From contig OX465105.1 in the NCBI GenBank assembly GCA_949987565.1, positions 18,341,159 through 18,405,158 on the forward strand: 64,000 nucleotides of DNA, read 5' to 3'. Source of the stretch: Luidia sarsii (lineage: Eukaryota; Echinodermata; Asteroidea; Paxillosida; Luidiidae). Within the stretch, counting starts at the first letter, position 1. Every line of letters begins with the position of its first letter. Below the pieces are notes generated by a model. That model made no database searches, was not told the origin of the DNA, and saw only the letters and a program-made list of their open reading frames with translations. This document shows, in pieces, positions 22,901 through 33,790 of this stretch. A program made the position numbers and the translations under genes.

Positions 22901-25900
22901 CCAGCCCGGGCCGCCTCACCAGCGCCTCCTCCACCACCTCCTCCATCTCGTCCCTGACGGGACCCTCCGCTCTGGTGACCGGTGGCCGCGAGCGGCAGCG
23001 TCACCGCAGCGCGCCGGTCGGGCGCTCCGCGGCCCTGGTCAACGCCATCAGCCTGGACCCCGCCGTCGCGGTGCGCGGGCCCGGCGGCGAGGAGGCGCCC
23101 CTCCACGCCGCGCTGACCGCACGCCCCGGGCTCGCTTCCCGGCTGCCCCGCCGCGCTTCCGACAGCCTCCGCAAGGAGGTCCTACGCTCGATCAGCATGG
23201 AGAGGTCCAGGAAGATGTCCATGCTCAGCGACGGGAGGGGCGAGGCTGGGATTGAGAGCGCCATTCTGACCGGGAAGGCCGGGCAGGGCTTCGACCAGCC
23301 GGACAGTTCCACGCCGCCGTTCTTGAACGGCGACTACGGAAACTCATTCAAAAGGGTGCGTGATGCTCCACTCATACCACTTACCACAGACCGAATTGAA
23401 TCTCAAAATTTAGTGGGCCTGACGTTTCGATCCTAGTAGGACCTCTCTCAAAGGAAGAGTGACAAGGACAAAACAGATACATATACACGAAGGAAGGGGG
23501 AATAGAGAGAGTGAACCTTCGTGTACATGTATCTGTTTTGTCCTGGTCACGTTGTCTTTGGAAGGGTCCTGCTAGGATCGAAACGTCAGGCCCACTACAT
23601 TTTGAGATTTGCATTTTGGTAGTTTCAGTCAGTAAGCAGTTTGCAACATGTGTGTATATCACAGACCAAAGAACTTACCTCAACGCGAAGAACATGTTTA
23701 GGGGTGTCTTGATCCTTGCGGAGTAGTAGTGAATTGGCAAATAGAACAAATTTCCTGTTGTGATTGCCATCACAATCATTTTGGCATATTAATGGAAAAC
23801 CTGTAAATAACTGAATGCATCTCTCTGCTTCTCTTTCTGTCTCTCCCTGCTTTCTTTCCCTGTGTCTCTTCCCACTCTCTAATGTCTGTGTTTCCTTCTC
23901 TTCCTCCCTACCCTCCCCTCTCTCTCTCCCCTCTCTCCCCTCTTTCTTCTCTATCCCCTCTCTCTCCCCCTCACATCTCTCTCGCCTCTCTCCCACCTCT
24001 CTCTCCTTCTCCCTCTCTCACTCTCAATCTTTCTCTCTCGCCCTCTCTCTCAACCTCTTTCTCTTCCTCTCTCTATCTCTGTCTCTGTCTCTCTCTCTCT
24101 CTCTCTCTCCCTCCCTCTCTCTCTCTCTCTTCCTCTCTCTATTTCTGTCTTTGTCTCTCTCTCCCTCTCTCTCCCTCTCTCTCCCTCTCTCTATCTCTGT
24201 CTCTGTCTCTGTCTCTGTCTCTTTCTCTCCCCCTCCCTCTCCCTCTCCCTCTCCCTCACTCTCTCTCTCTCTCTTCCTCTCTCTATTTCTGTCTTTCTCT
24301 CTATCTCTATCTCTCCCCTCTCTCTCTCACTCCTCTCTCCTCCCCTCGTACAGTCCCAGTCCCGAGACAACGAGAGCATCTTCAGTGACTACCCGTCCAC
24401 GTTCTCCGCCTCGCCCAACGGGTCGCCCGTCAAACAGCGACCCAAACTCCGCCGAGGTCGTAGCTCCAGAACCTCCCTGGGCTCTCTCAAGAGCATGCTG
24501 GCCAGCAATGAGGTCAGGCCACAAATTCTGGGAATATATTTCAACAATTTGACATTTCCGTGCTCAATTATTGTATACATCTAATTAAACACAAACACCC
24601 ACGCTGAGCTAACTCTGAGCAACCATGGCCAGAAACAAATCTTAACGTCATCAGATGTGCGGAAGTCACAGTACGGACGACCTACGCTCAGTACGGACGA
24701 CGTACGCTTAGTACGGACGACCTATACGCTCAGTGCGGATGACTTCCGCTCAGTGCGGATGACCTCCGCTCAGTAAGGACGACATAGGCTCAGTGCAGTA
24801 CGGACGACCTCCGCTCAGTACGAACGACCTACGCCACAGTACGAACGACCTACGCTCATAGTACGAACTACCTACGCTCAGTGCGGACGACCTACGTGCA
24901 GTACGGACGACCTACGTTCATATGATTATGTGCGAACGACTCTGGCTCCAAGTAACGTGAACTGGCGCTAAGAATACCTCGGCAGAAAGTGACTTTTGAC
25001 TTTGACAGTGAATAATAGCTCAAGATTCATTGTAATATAATTATCAAGACTGCAGAACCACCATTACCTCGTGTCTCTTTGCTTTTTCTTTACCACGAAG
25101 TTTCTGCACGACGTCTTCCTGAGCGACCGTAAATCCCACCGCAAGCTGAAGGGTATTGTCGGCGCCCTGGTCGGTCTGATCCTGGGTGGCTGCCTGTTCC
25201 TCGGTGTGCACTACGGGCTGGAGTACGGCCTCTATGCTTCCATCGTCATCTCCATAGTAGGGATGCTTATCATGTGCCTCGGCCTAGCCCTGACCGGTGA
25301 GTGTCAAGCCATGAACGTTGGGTTGCTGTTTTTTGTAAAAGGTACAGCTACAGACAAGTTTGACTGAACCGGTACATGAACTCGAGACCTCTTGCTTAAA
25401 GGGGAAACCCAGAGAAGAATGTTGGCTTATTTGATTGGGTGTTAAAAACAACCTACGATTACCTATGTGCTACTCACCTACGAGTTTCATAAAGAGGCAA
25501 AAATCATGGAATTTGTTGGTCGAATTCGCGTTCCCGCAAACCGCCATCTTTTCGAATGGCCCGCCAGTCACTGCGGGGGGTATGACATCGCAACGGAAAA
25601 CTCCCACATGGGCCCGGACGGATGTAACCCCTACTACATGTACATGTATATACTGCGTGCAGTTATACACACGCGAGCTGAACGATGGTGTACTGCCAGG
25701 CTTTTGGATGTCAAAATGCCAGCGGGAAAAAGCAGGGGAAATCTGTCCATGCAGTTCCCAACAAGGACAAGAGGCCTATTTGACAGGCCCGTGGGGGAGT
25801 TTTCCGTTGCGATGTCATACCCCCCGCAGTGACTGGCGGGCCATTCGAAAAGATGGCGGTTTTAGGGAAAGCAAATTCGATTGAATTCCATGATTATTGC

Positions 25901-28900
25901 CTCTTTATGAAACTCGTAGAGGAGTAGCACATAGGTAATTGTAGGTTGTTTTTAACACCCAACCGGATAAGCCAACATTTTTTTTCTGGGTTTCATTCCC
26001 CTTTAATGTACCAGCGCTCTAAATGTGAATATTCTTCAATCTCAAAAGTGAGAGGGCATGACGTTTTGATCGTAGTAGGACCTTTTTTCAAAGGTACTTT
26101 GAGAAAGGTCAGCTAACTTGTATCAATGCTGTGAATTTTTTCCGCATAAATGTACATGAATTGTTTGCCCCCTGTGAAATAATAAATTAAATTGAATTAA
26201 ATTAAACTAACTGGCAAAACTATAGCCCTTAGAAAGGGGTCACCCCAATTTGTCAACTATCTTTGCTAGGACGGAAGGGCCTTTCAGAGTCAGTTAATCA
26301 ATGCTAGGCTGAAAAAGAAAAACTGACAGACAGCACGGGTAGGATTCGAACCCGCGACTCCTGCTTTCTTATGATCAACCGCTTGACCCCGAGCTGTTCG
26401 AGGTCGTGTATGTTAGATTCGAATCTGTACGGCGGAAATTAACGCGTCCAAACGTACGCGTGATGACGATATAACGTTCTTAACTTTGTTTTCCGACATA
26501 TCCGGAGCTACTTCTTTTGGTGCGAAGGGAGATCGGTCTTCTATCACTCACCGCACGGCTGGGGATGAATTCCTCCGCTTTGTTTGTTTCCACAGTACGG
26601 GCGCGCTGTGTTGCCGCCCTCATGGTACCAACGCTGTGCACATCCCGTGGCAGGGCTGCCTTTCTGGCCCTCATCCTAACCCTGCTCCTGACCGGTCCCA
26701 TCGATAACATCTACACCAACGGCAAAGTGGCCTCCGACTCCATGTCCTGTAGTGCAGAGGTGAGAAACTCATGAACTAATCATTCAACTCATGAACTAAT
26801 CATTCAACTCGATCATGGACTAATCAGTCAACTCATGAACTAATCATTCAACTCATTGACTAATCAGTCAACTCATGAACTAATCATTCAACTCATGAAC
26901 TAATCAGTCAACCCATTAACTCATCATTCAACTCATGAGCTAATCATTCAACTCGATCATGGACTAATCAGTCAACTCATGGACTAATCATTCAACTCAT
27001 GAACCAATAATTCAACTCATGAAAAAATCATTTAACTCATTGAGTAACCATTCAACTCACGGAGTACCATTCAACTCATGGAGTAACCATTCAATTCATG
27101 GAGTAACCATTCAAGTCATGGAGTAACCATTTAACTCATGGAGTAACCATTTTACTCACGGAGTACCATTCAACTCATGGAGTAACCATTCAACTCATGG
27201 AGTAACCATTTTACTCATGGACTAATCAGTCAACTCATTGAGTAACCATTCAACTCATTGAGTAACCATTCAACTCATGGAGTAACCATTCAACTCATGG
27301 AGTAACCATTTTACTCATGGACTAATCAGTCAACTCATTGAGTAACCATTCAACTCATTGAGTAACCATTCAACTCATTGAGTAACCATTCAACTCACGG
27401 AGTAACCATTCAACTCATTGAGTAACCATTTTACTCATGGACTAATCAGTCAACTCATTGAGTAACCATACAACTCATTGAGTAACCATTCAACTCATTG
27501 AGTAACCATTCAACTCACGGAGTAACCATTCAACTCATTGAGTAACCATTCAACTCACGGAGTAACCATTCAACTCACTGAGTAACCATTCAACTCACGG
27601 TACCATCCTCCATCCTCCTTGATACCATCCCTCTCCTACTCATTCTCCTCCTCCTCCTCCTTCTCCCCTCCTCCTCCTCCTCCCCTCCCTCCTCGTCCTC
27701 CTCCCCATCCATCTCCTACTCATTCTCCTCCTCCTCCCCCTCTCCTCCTCCCCCTCCTCCTCCTCCCCTTTCCTTCTCCTCCTCCTCCTCCACCTCCACC
27801 TCCTCTTCCTCCCCTTTCCTCCTCCTCCTCCTCCTCCTCCTCCTCCCTCACAGTACAGTCGGCCTGTGTGACGTCATCAAATGAGTAACCATTCAACTCA
27901 CTGAGTAATCATTCAACTCATTGAGTAACCATTCAACTCACGGAGTAACCATTTAACTCAAGAACTAATCATTCAACTCACGGAGTAACCATTCAACTCA
28001 TGGAGTAACCATTCAACTCATGGAGTAATCATTCAACTCATGGAGTAACCATTCAACTCATGGAGTAACCATTCAACTCATGGAGTAATCATTCAACTCA
28101 TGGAGTAACCATTCAACAAAGATTTTTTTCTTTCTCTTCCGTTCCTCTCAGCTCGCCAAAAACCAGACGAGCAAGATTCGTGACGCTGCCGCCGAGGTGT
28201 TCGACGTGTACGTCAACAGTCTCATCGACACCGTCAGCAAGCTGCAAATGGCCGCCGAGGAAGTGAACAGAGCCTTCGAACCCGTGGATGCAGCCCTCTC
28301 CTTTTTTATTGAAAAAATCGAGGTGGGTGCACGAAGAGCGCCCTCTGCCGCGCACGAAGAGCGCCCTCGTGAACTAATCATTCAACTCATGGAATAATCA
28401 TTCAACTCATGAACTAACCATTCAACTTAAGAAGTAATCATTCAACTCATGAACTAATCATTCAACTCATGAACTAATCATTCAACTCATGGAATAATCA
28501 TTCAACTCATGAACTAACCATTCAACTTAAGAACTAATCATTCAACTCATGAACTAATCATTCAACTCATGAACTAATCATTCAACTCATGAACTAATCA
28601 TTCAACTCATGAACTAATCATTCAACTCATGAACTAATCTGTCAACTCATGGACTAATCATTCAACTCATGAACTAATCAGGCAACTCACGAACTAATCA
28701 GTCAACACATTCAACTCATGGAGTAACCATTCAACACAGATTTCTTCCTTTCTCTTCCGTTCCTCTCAGCTCGCCAAAAAACAGACGAGCCCTTCCGGGC
28801 GGTAATGGCTTGCCGCGTTTTCGATTACAACCCCCCCCCCACCGGTGCTTTTTTTTTACACCGCAGCCATGGGTTTTTCGCTGTATTCGTGTAAATCCGC

Positions 28901-31900
28901 GCTTGAAAAGAGACTAGCCCTGCGTTACAAGATCACCCAGTTCAGCTGAACATTATTAACAGCAGCTAGAAATTTGCAATTAACAAGACATCTTACAAGT
29001 TTGTGTCAAACTACAGCTACGACAACAGCCAGTCACATTCCGCCCCTGCTCAAGAAATCCCAACCCTCCATGTCCCAACTGACTGATCTCGTAACGCAGC
29101 ACTGCATGTGGTCTCTTTTCAAGCGCGGATTTACACGAATACAGCGAAAAACCCATGGCTGCGGTGTAAAACAAAATATACACCCCGGGTCTACCCCGGT
29201 CAGGCTTCTTTAACTTTGGCTCTGACGTCATTACCCTAACTTACACAGCGTGAAAGCAGTGGGTAGCCTTGGTCTTCATGGGGTAGCTTATCGAAGTTAC
29301 ACCGTTTAACCCCCAAACTTGTTTTGGTCCCATTCCAAACTTTCAGGATGCTGGCGAGACCCTTCGCCTAGTAGCCACGGATTGTAAAGAGACCATTACG
29401 TCCGCTTACACCGACTGTTCTCGAGGAGCCAACGAGGTCTATCAGACATGCAAGATTGAAATGGACAAGTTAACAAAACTCGGTGGTCCATCCCTCAGTA
29501 AGTCCATGTCTGACTTCCACGATCCTTTCGTAAAGGGAGGTCGCCATAGCTGGGTGCCGCCATAGCTGGGGGTCATGGATGCCGTCATAGTTGGGGGCCA
29601 TGGATGCCGTCATAGTTGGGGGCCATGGATCGCCGTCAGAGTTGGGGGCCATGGATGCCGTCATATATAGTTGGGGGCCATGGATGCCGTCATAGTTGGG
29701 GGCCATGGATCGCCGTCAGAGTTGGGGGCCATGGATGCCGTCATAGTTGGGGGCCATGGATGCCGTCATAGTTGGGGGCCATGGATCGCCGTCAGAGTTG
29801 GGGGCCATGGATGCCGTCATAGTTGGGGGCAATGGATGCCGTCATAGTTGGGGGCCATGGATGCCGTCATAGATGGGGGCCATGGATGCCGTCAAAGTTG
29901 GGGGCCATGGATCGCCGTCAGAGTTGGGGGCCATGGATGCCGTCATAGTTGGGGGCCATGGATGCCGTCATAGATGGGGGCCATGGATGCCGTCATAGAT
30001 GGGGGCCATGGATGCCGTCATAGTTGGGGCCATCAAAGCTATAGGGGCTGGGTAGGGGAAGGCTGGAGAATCACTGACAAATCCTTTACGGATATCTGGA
30101 TCAGGCACGGGCTACCACAAAACACCCTAAAAATACAGGCTGTTGTCTGTCACTGAATTTGAACGATTGTTGTCTTATTTGGTACAGACTATTCGCATAG
30201 TATAACTATAGGACAAAGCTTTGCTCTTAATTTCCTCCTCCCCTCCCCTCCTCCTCCTCGATACCCATCCCTCTCCTACTCATTCTCCTCCTCCTCCTCC
30301 TCCTCCCCTTCTCCTCCTCCTCCCCTCCCTCCTCCTCCTACTCCCCATCCCTCTCCTACTCATTCTCCTCCTCCCCTCTCCTCCTCCCCCTCTCCTCCTC
30401 CCCCTCCTCCTCCTCTCCTTTCCTTCTCCTCCTCCTCCTCCTCCTCCTCCTCCACCTCCTCCCCTTCTCCTCCTCCTCCCCTCCCTCCTCCTCCTACTCC
30501 CCATCCCTCTCCTACTCATTCTCCTCCTCCCCCTCTCCTCCTCCCCCTCCCCTCCTCCCCTTTCCTCCCCTCCTCCTCCTCATCCTCCTCCTCCTCCTCC
30601 TCCTCCTCCCTCACAGTCGGCCTGTGTGACGTCATCCAATTCGGAAGCGGAGCCTGCGACATTCTGAGGAGGACCAGCGGCATCTGCGACGGCCCCGCCG
30701 CCATCGACAGCGTGGTCAACGAAGCGCTGTCCCACGTGCGCCGGACGCTGCACGACTTCCGCCTGCTCTTCACCGTGGACGTGGACTTCAGCACGTACTG
30801 GGACGCACGCCGCAACCAGAGCCGCAGCTTCGCCTCCATCCAGGCCGCCGTGCAGGCGGACCTCGAGGAGTCCTTCGGCATCCTGAACGCGGCCTTCACG
30901 GTGGTGGACAAGATCGTGGCGCTGTCGGTCCTCTACCTCCTGTTCCGGTCCTACCAGTACCACAGCCAGTACCGCACCCGCGACCGCTTCGACAACGTCT
31001 ACGTGACGGCCGAGTTCAAGAGGCTGGACGGGCGGAGGAAGGTGGCGGGCCGGGAGTCGCTGCTCCCGCTGAAGAAGTCGGAGCGGCGCCGGCTGGTGGA
31101 CCTGTCCTCGCCCTGGCTCAGTCGCTCCGAGAGGGGCCTCTTCAAGCTGGGCTTGGTGACGGTGCTGCTCCACGCCGTGGTGGCCGGCGTCCTAATCCTG
31201 GTGGACCACGGCCTCTACTGGCTCCTGTCCCTGGTCGCTCGTCACGGCCAGGTGGAGTTCCAGATCTCGGGCGGCGGCGGCGCCGACCTGTCGGTGGGCG
31301 GTGAGGGCGTGGTGGCCCGCCTGATCCAGCAGCTGTTCAGCGAGGGTTTCCGCGCCGTGGACTCCTTCGACGTGTCGCTGGACACCGACCACTGCCTGCC
31401 CGACGCCTCGCCTCCAGACGGCGCCCTCTCGGTGGGCATCGGCGTGCTCTACCTGGTCGTCCTGCTGACGGTGATGTCCCAGGCCTACGCCCTGCGCCTC
31501 AGGCGCCGCATTGCCGCCTACTTCTACCCGGAACGAGAGCTGGAGCGCATCGCGTACCTGTACAGCAACACCTTGCACAGGCGCCAGAGTCTCCTGAAGG
31601 TGCTGAAGGTACGGGTGCGGCAGGCCAAGCGGGAGCAGGAGGCGGGCCAGCGGGTCAGCCTCGGGGGCTACCTGCAGGCCTCGTCCCCCTGCTGCCGGCG
31701 GCTCGCCCGGGCCTGCGGCCGGCCGAGTCGCCGGCCGTGCCTGGGGTGCGGCGACACGGCCGTGCCCGGCGGGGGGAGGGAGTGCGGTAACCCGAACTGC
31801 CGCGGCGTGTACTGCCGGGAGTGTCTGGATGAGCTGGATAACACCTGCACGCTATGCAAGGAGGTGGTGGCTGGTAGCGACTTGTCCATTGGTGTAGTGG

Positions 31901-31914
31901 AGCATCGAGTGTAA
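19983..31914 (+). CDS. DCST2-like: DCST2-like DC-STAMP domain transmembrane protein, 5' end missing
   Basis: Exons: 19983-20047 (cut by the gap), 20608-21344, 22760-23355, 24354-24512, 25101-25296, 26596-26759, 28152-28322, 29347-29497 and 30617-31914, about 1,180 residues visible. The first four give a Ser/Pro/Arg-rich, His-tract-bearing extension without membrane spans. Then come two spans in exon 5, one in exon 6 (preceded by RGRAAF, followed by the CSAELAKNQT region), and a Cys-bearing extracellular part. Exon 9 carries three more spans and the DC-STAMP domain. The C-terminus is RING-like, with CLGCG, CGNPNC, YCRECL and LDNTCTLC. The LDNTC and LGCG spellings favour DCST2 over DCST1. DCST1/DCST2 (Sneaky in fly, SPE-42/SPE-49 in worm) are sperm membrane proteins needed for gamete fusion; that role here is inferred from family. 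Splice phases agree throughout except for a frame change in exon 2. The N-terminal exons could instead be a separate gene, but phase continuity argues against this. Confidence 0.85.
20330..20475. repeat. Copy of dispersed fold-back repeat FB, degenerate
   Basis: AACAGCCTAATGTTTCGATC, an AAGGCAAAGC centre and GGCTCGAAACGACATGCGCC on the return side. Intron 1 of the DCST2-like gene. Confidence 0.65.
21436..21683. mobile_element. 248-bp MITE of the GTGACCCGGCACA family
   Basis: Intact inverted ends; the duplicated AAAT lies at 21432-21435 and 21684-21687. It lies in intron 2 of the DCST2-like gene, 91 bases after the donor. Confidence 0.85.
21748..22085. repeat. FB repeat fragment followed by GCCTAAGCC-family repeat
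   Basis: 21748-21812 carries GGAGACCTGACGTTTCGATC and the AGGACCTTTCTCAAAGG block. 21950-22080 carries GAAGCCTAAGCCGGGTTTTA and its inverted partner CTTAAGCCTAAGC. Confidence 0.65.
22257..22460 (-). repeat. tRNA-like SINE fragment
   Basis: The minus-strand reading has a tRNA-like T arm (GGGTTCGAAATTCGAATCCC) and AGTGGTTAAGAC. The adjoining GCGTCGAGGAGAATGTAATT block recurs at 56235 and, in weaker form, at 26270 and 63460. Confidence 0.5.
22530..22757. repeat. (CATTCCTCATTT)n microsatellite abutting a splice acceptor
   Basis: Pure tandem CATTCCT/CATTTCT units run up to the AG at 22758-22759 that opens exon 3 of the DCST2-like gene, so the repeat itself is the polypyrimidine tract. Confidence 0.9.
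23398..23665. repeat. Fold-back repeat FB, full hairpin
   Basis: GTGGGCCTGACGTTTCGATC at 23414 pairs with GATCGAAACGTCAGGCCCAC at 23577. The loop arms, with ACAAAACAGATACAT and ATGTATCTGTTTTGT, also pair. Intron 3 of the DCST2-like gene. Confidence 0.85.
23815..24350. repeat. (CT)n microsatellite leading into a splice acceptor
   Basis: More than 500 bases of CTCTCT/CTCTGT/CCCTCT ending three bases before the CAG that opens exon 4 of the DCST2-like gene (24354). Confidence 0.92.
24660..24935. repeat. Minisatellite of about 22 bp
   Basis: Copies of GTACGGACGACCTACGCTCA with variable spacers; intron 4 of the DCST2-like gene. Confidence 0.85.
25400..26002. mobile_element. Kolobok-like non-autonomous element with THAP fragment
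   Basis: A 603-base element with inverted arms of about 200 bases each, flanked by TTAA at 25396-25399 and 26003-26006. The ends begin AGGGGAAACCCAGA. The middle holds a 32-codon open frame from 25685 on the plus strand. It begins MVYCQAFGCQN and continues to SVHAVPNKDK, which matches the start of a THAP zinc finger (C-x4-C, then a hydrophobic-H-x-x-P motif). It then stops and runs into the right arm. TTAA duplication and AG termini fit the Kolobok superfamily, some members of which encode THAP domains; that assignment is inference. Lies in intron 5 of the DCST2-like gene. Confidence 0.7.
26038..26110. repeat. FB repeat fragment
   Basis: GAGGGCATGACGTTTTGATC and the CTTTGAGAAAGGTC turn, immediately downstream of the TTAA element. 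Confidence 0.6.
26265..26410 (-). repeat. tRNA-like SINE fragment
   Basis: The plus strand reads GGTAGGATTCGAACCCGCGA, the complement of a tRNA T arm, with GATCAACCGCTTGACC and CGAGCTG as in the copy at 22370-22450. Confidence 0.5.
26765..28735. repeat. 20-bp minisatellite spanning two introns and interrupted by exon 7 and exon copies
   Basis: Units AACTCATGGAGTAACCATTC and AACTCATGAACTAATCATTC run through 26765-27600, 27884-28115 and 28365-28735. The array fills both introns around exon 7 (28152-28322) of the DCST2-like gene. It also encloses partial copies of exon 9 (27602-27884), while a copy of exon 7 (28731-28795) sits at its end. Confidence 0.92.
27602..27884 (+). pseudogene. Partial copy of the exon 9 acceptor region
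   Basis: GATACCATCCCTCTCCTACT, a long CTC tract, CCTCCCTCACAG and GGCCTGTGTGACGTCATC match the end of intron 8 and the first bases of exon 9 (30247-30640). The copy has an extra TACAG after the acceptor and stops after about 24 coding bases. Confidence 0.85.
28731..28795 (+). pseudogene. Partial copy of the exon 7 acceptor region
   Basis: CTTTCTCTTCCGTTCCTCTC, AG and CTCGCCAAAAAACAGACGAG repeat the acceptor and first 20 bases of exon 7 (28115-28171) with one base change, then diverge. Confidence 0.88.
28796..29230. mobile_element. Inverted-repeat element of about 400 bp
   Basis: Arms around 28855-28940 and 29085-29175 are inverted copies (GCAGCCATGGGTTTTTCGCT and AGCGAAAAACCCATGGCTGC). The ends are not clearly defined. 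The 83-codon minus-strand frame here lies in this repeat. Confidence 0.55.
29540..30035. repeat. Minisatellite, about 25-bp unit
   Basis: About 20 copies of GTTGGGGGCCATGGATGCCG with CATA/CAGA variants; intron 8 of the DCST2-like gene. A short relative (CATAACTGGGGGCCA) is at 33543-33575. Confidence 0.92.
30235..30612. repeat. (CTC)n microsatellite serving as intron 8 polypyrimidine tract
   Basis: Internally duplicated CTCCTCCTC blocks (the CATCCCTCTCCTACTCATTC segment occurs three times) ending at the TCACAG before exon 9. Confidence 0.92.
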
Positions 31915-31984
31915 AAGGAGATACATTCATGTGCATTATAATGTAAGATAAATTCTCATAATCCGAATGGATTTTTTTATTCGG

Positions 31985-32575
31985 TCTTTACCACTAACTT
32001 CGTCTTCCTCACCCTTCTCTTCTCCACTACCTCTACCACCACCTCCTTATGGATCTCTTCCATCTCTCCCCCTCCTCCAATCCTCTTCCCCTCATCCTCC
32101 TCCTCCCCTTCATCCCTCTTATCCTCCTCCTCCACCTCCTCATCTACCATCTCCTCCTCCTCCACCACCTCCTGCTCCTCCGTCACCTCCCCACTTCCTT
32201 CTCCTCCTTCTCCTCCTCCTCCATCTCTATCTCCTCCTCCTCTTCCTCCTCCTCCCCTCCGGCCCCTCCTCCCCTCCTCCACCCCCTCCTCCTTCACGTC
32301 CCCCACCTCCATTTCCAACTCCATCTCCTCCTTCACCTCCTCCCAATTATACCTCCTCCTCCTCCACCTCCTCCTCTACCACCTCATCCTGCTCCTCTTC
32401 CTCCTCCTCCACCTCCATTTCCACATCCTTCTTCTCCATCACCACCTCCTTTACCTCCTCCTCCTCCACCTCCTCCACCTCCTCCACCTCCTCCTTCTCC
32501 TCCACCTCCTCCCCCACCTATCCCTCCCCCACCTCCCCTTCCCCCTCCTCCTCCCCCTCCTACCTACGCTCCTAT
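31985..32575. repeat. (CTC)n/(CCT)n microsatellite in the 3' flank of the DCST2-like gene
   Basis: About 590 bases of CTCCTCCAC-type repeats starting 70 bases after the stop codon, so it is probably in or next to the 3' UTR. The Pro/Ser/Leu-rich frames over it are products of the repeat. Confidence 0.9.
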
Positions 32576-32639
32576 GAATTAATGTGCATTATTCCGGATC
32601 GTTCAGATATGACGCATTGCAATCGGACATTAAATAAGG

Positions 32640-33580
32640 GCATTTAACGGTGCATTGCTGTGCTGCAATGACGTCTAGTACCACGTGTTGGGCATTGGAG
32701 AACTAGTGGTAATTATTTTGCTTTGCCTCTGGGTCCTGACTTCTCCGTTCTTTCAGCGCTTTGTAAATCAGGCAGTACACTGACGAAACCGTTCACAGTG
32801 GGATATGACGTTTTAGCCATGCTGATTTTTCCCAATTAAATTCAGGGGACTTATTCATGATGACAAACACGAATGCAGGTAAGATTGCTCTAATCGAGTC
32901 AGGACCAAATTTATATCATTTGACTAAATCATGTATTCGTGAGCGTGCCTTTGGATTTTGTTTCCAATGTAAAAAAAAATTGGCAATGATATCCGCCTCA
33001 CTCGTTGGCGTTGTATGCCAAATGTCGCGTAATTCCGACATTGAAGGGCGCCACCTATCGAGCGTCTGGTCTGAGCTGCTCCCCTTCGTTCCTAACCACT
33101 ATGAAATTTTGGAATTAAGTCATTTAATTAACCGTGCTGTTGGAAATAATGATTAACTATAAGCATGTTGATTGTGAGCTGCCTGTCAAATTCTTGGTCT
33201 GGGGGCCGTCCTAATTATGGGTGTTTTGTCTGGGTTTTGATGGTGGCTAGAGATGCTAATTATTCGGCATATTATTTGAAACAATTCCTTGCAAAAAATT
33301 CGATGGTTGTGTAGATAGAATGTAATTTAAGAGATCTTATTTACAGAAGCTTGCATAAAGACTAATTGATGCCGCGTTTGTATGGAGAAAGACAATGGTT
33401 GCTCTACACCAAGATTATCTCATAATGCGCATGATTGGTATTGAAATTAGTGTGGTGTGTATATCTTTGGAGTATAACTGAGCCGATATGTTTGCTTTAG
33501 TGATTTTCCATTAGTCGAATCCGACTAGGACTCTTTGGGGCCGCCATAACTGGGGGCCAATAACTGGGGGCCATCTACTA
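32640..33580. other. No supported gene
   Basis: A 99-codon frame at 32857-33156 has no motif or splice context that I recognise. Confidence 0.35.
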
Positions 33581-33790
33581 ACCCTTGACCTTCATCGGGT
33601 GACTGGATGCAGTAAAGGAGACAAGGCCATTGAGTGTCGGGTGGATTTCACAAAGCCTTACGATGCATCGTAACTCAACGTACGATGGATGGCCTATCGT
33701 AAGTTGATTTAGGCCGTATGGTTTCTGTGCATCGCTCATCGTCTTGCGATTAATCGTAAGTTTGGTAAAATCGACCCACATCGGATAACA
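33580..33790. repeat. Dispersed palindrome-rich repeat
   Basis: Contains TTACGATGCATCGTAA, CAACGTACGATGG and ATCGTAAGTT motifs. An inverted relative lies at 63880-63990 (ATCTCAACTTACGATGG, CCATCGTAAGTTGAG, AACGATGCATC). Confidence 0.6.

Noticed and set aside
26765..28735. CRISPR-like array
   Set aside because: Units are contiguous 20-mers without unique spacers, in introns of an animal gene.
31967..32647. Pro/Ser-rich frame of 226 codons after the DCST2-like gene
   Set aside because: Generated by CTC repeats; frames on all strands are open in the same stretch.
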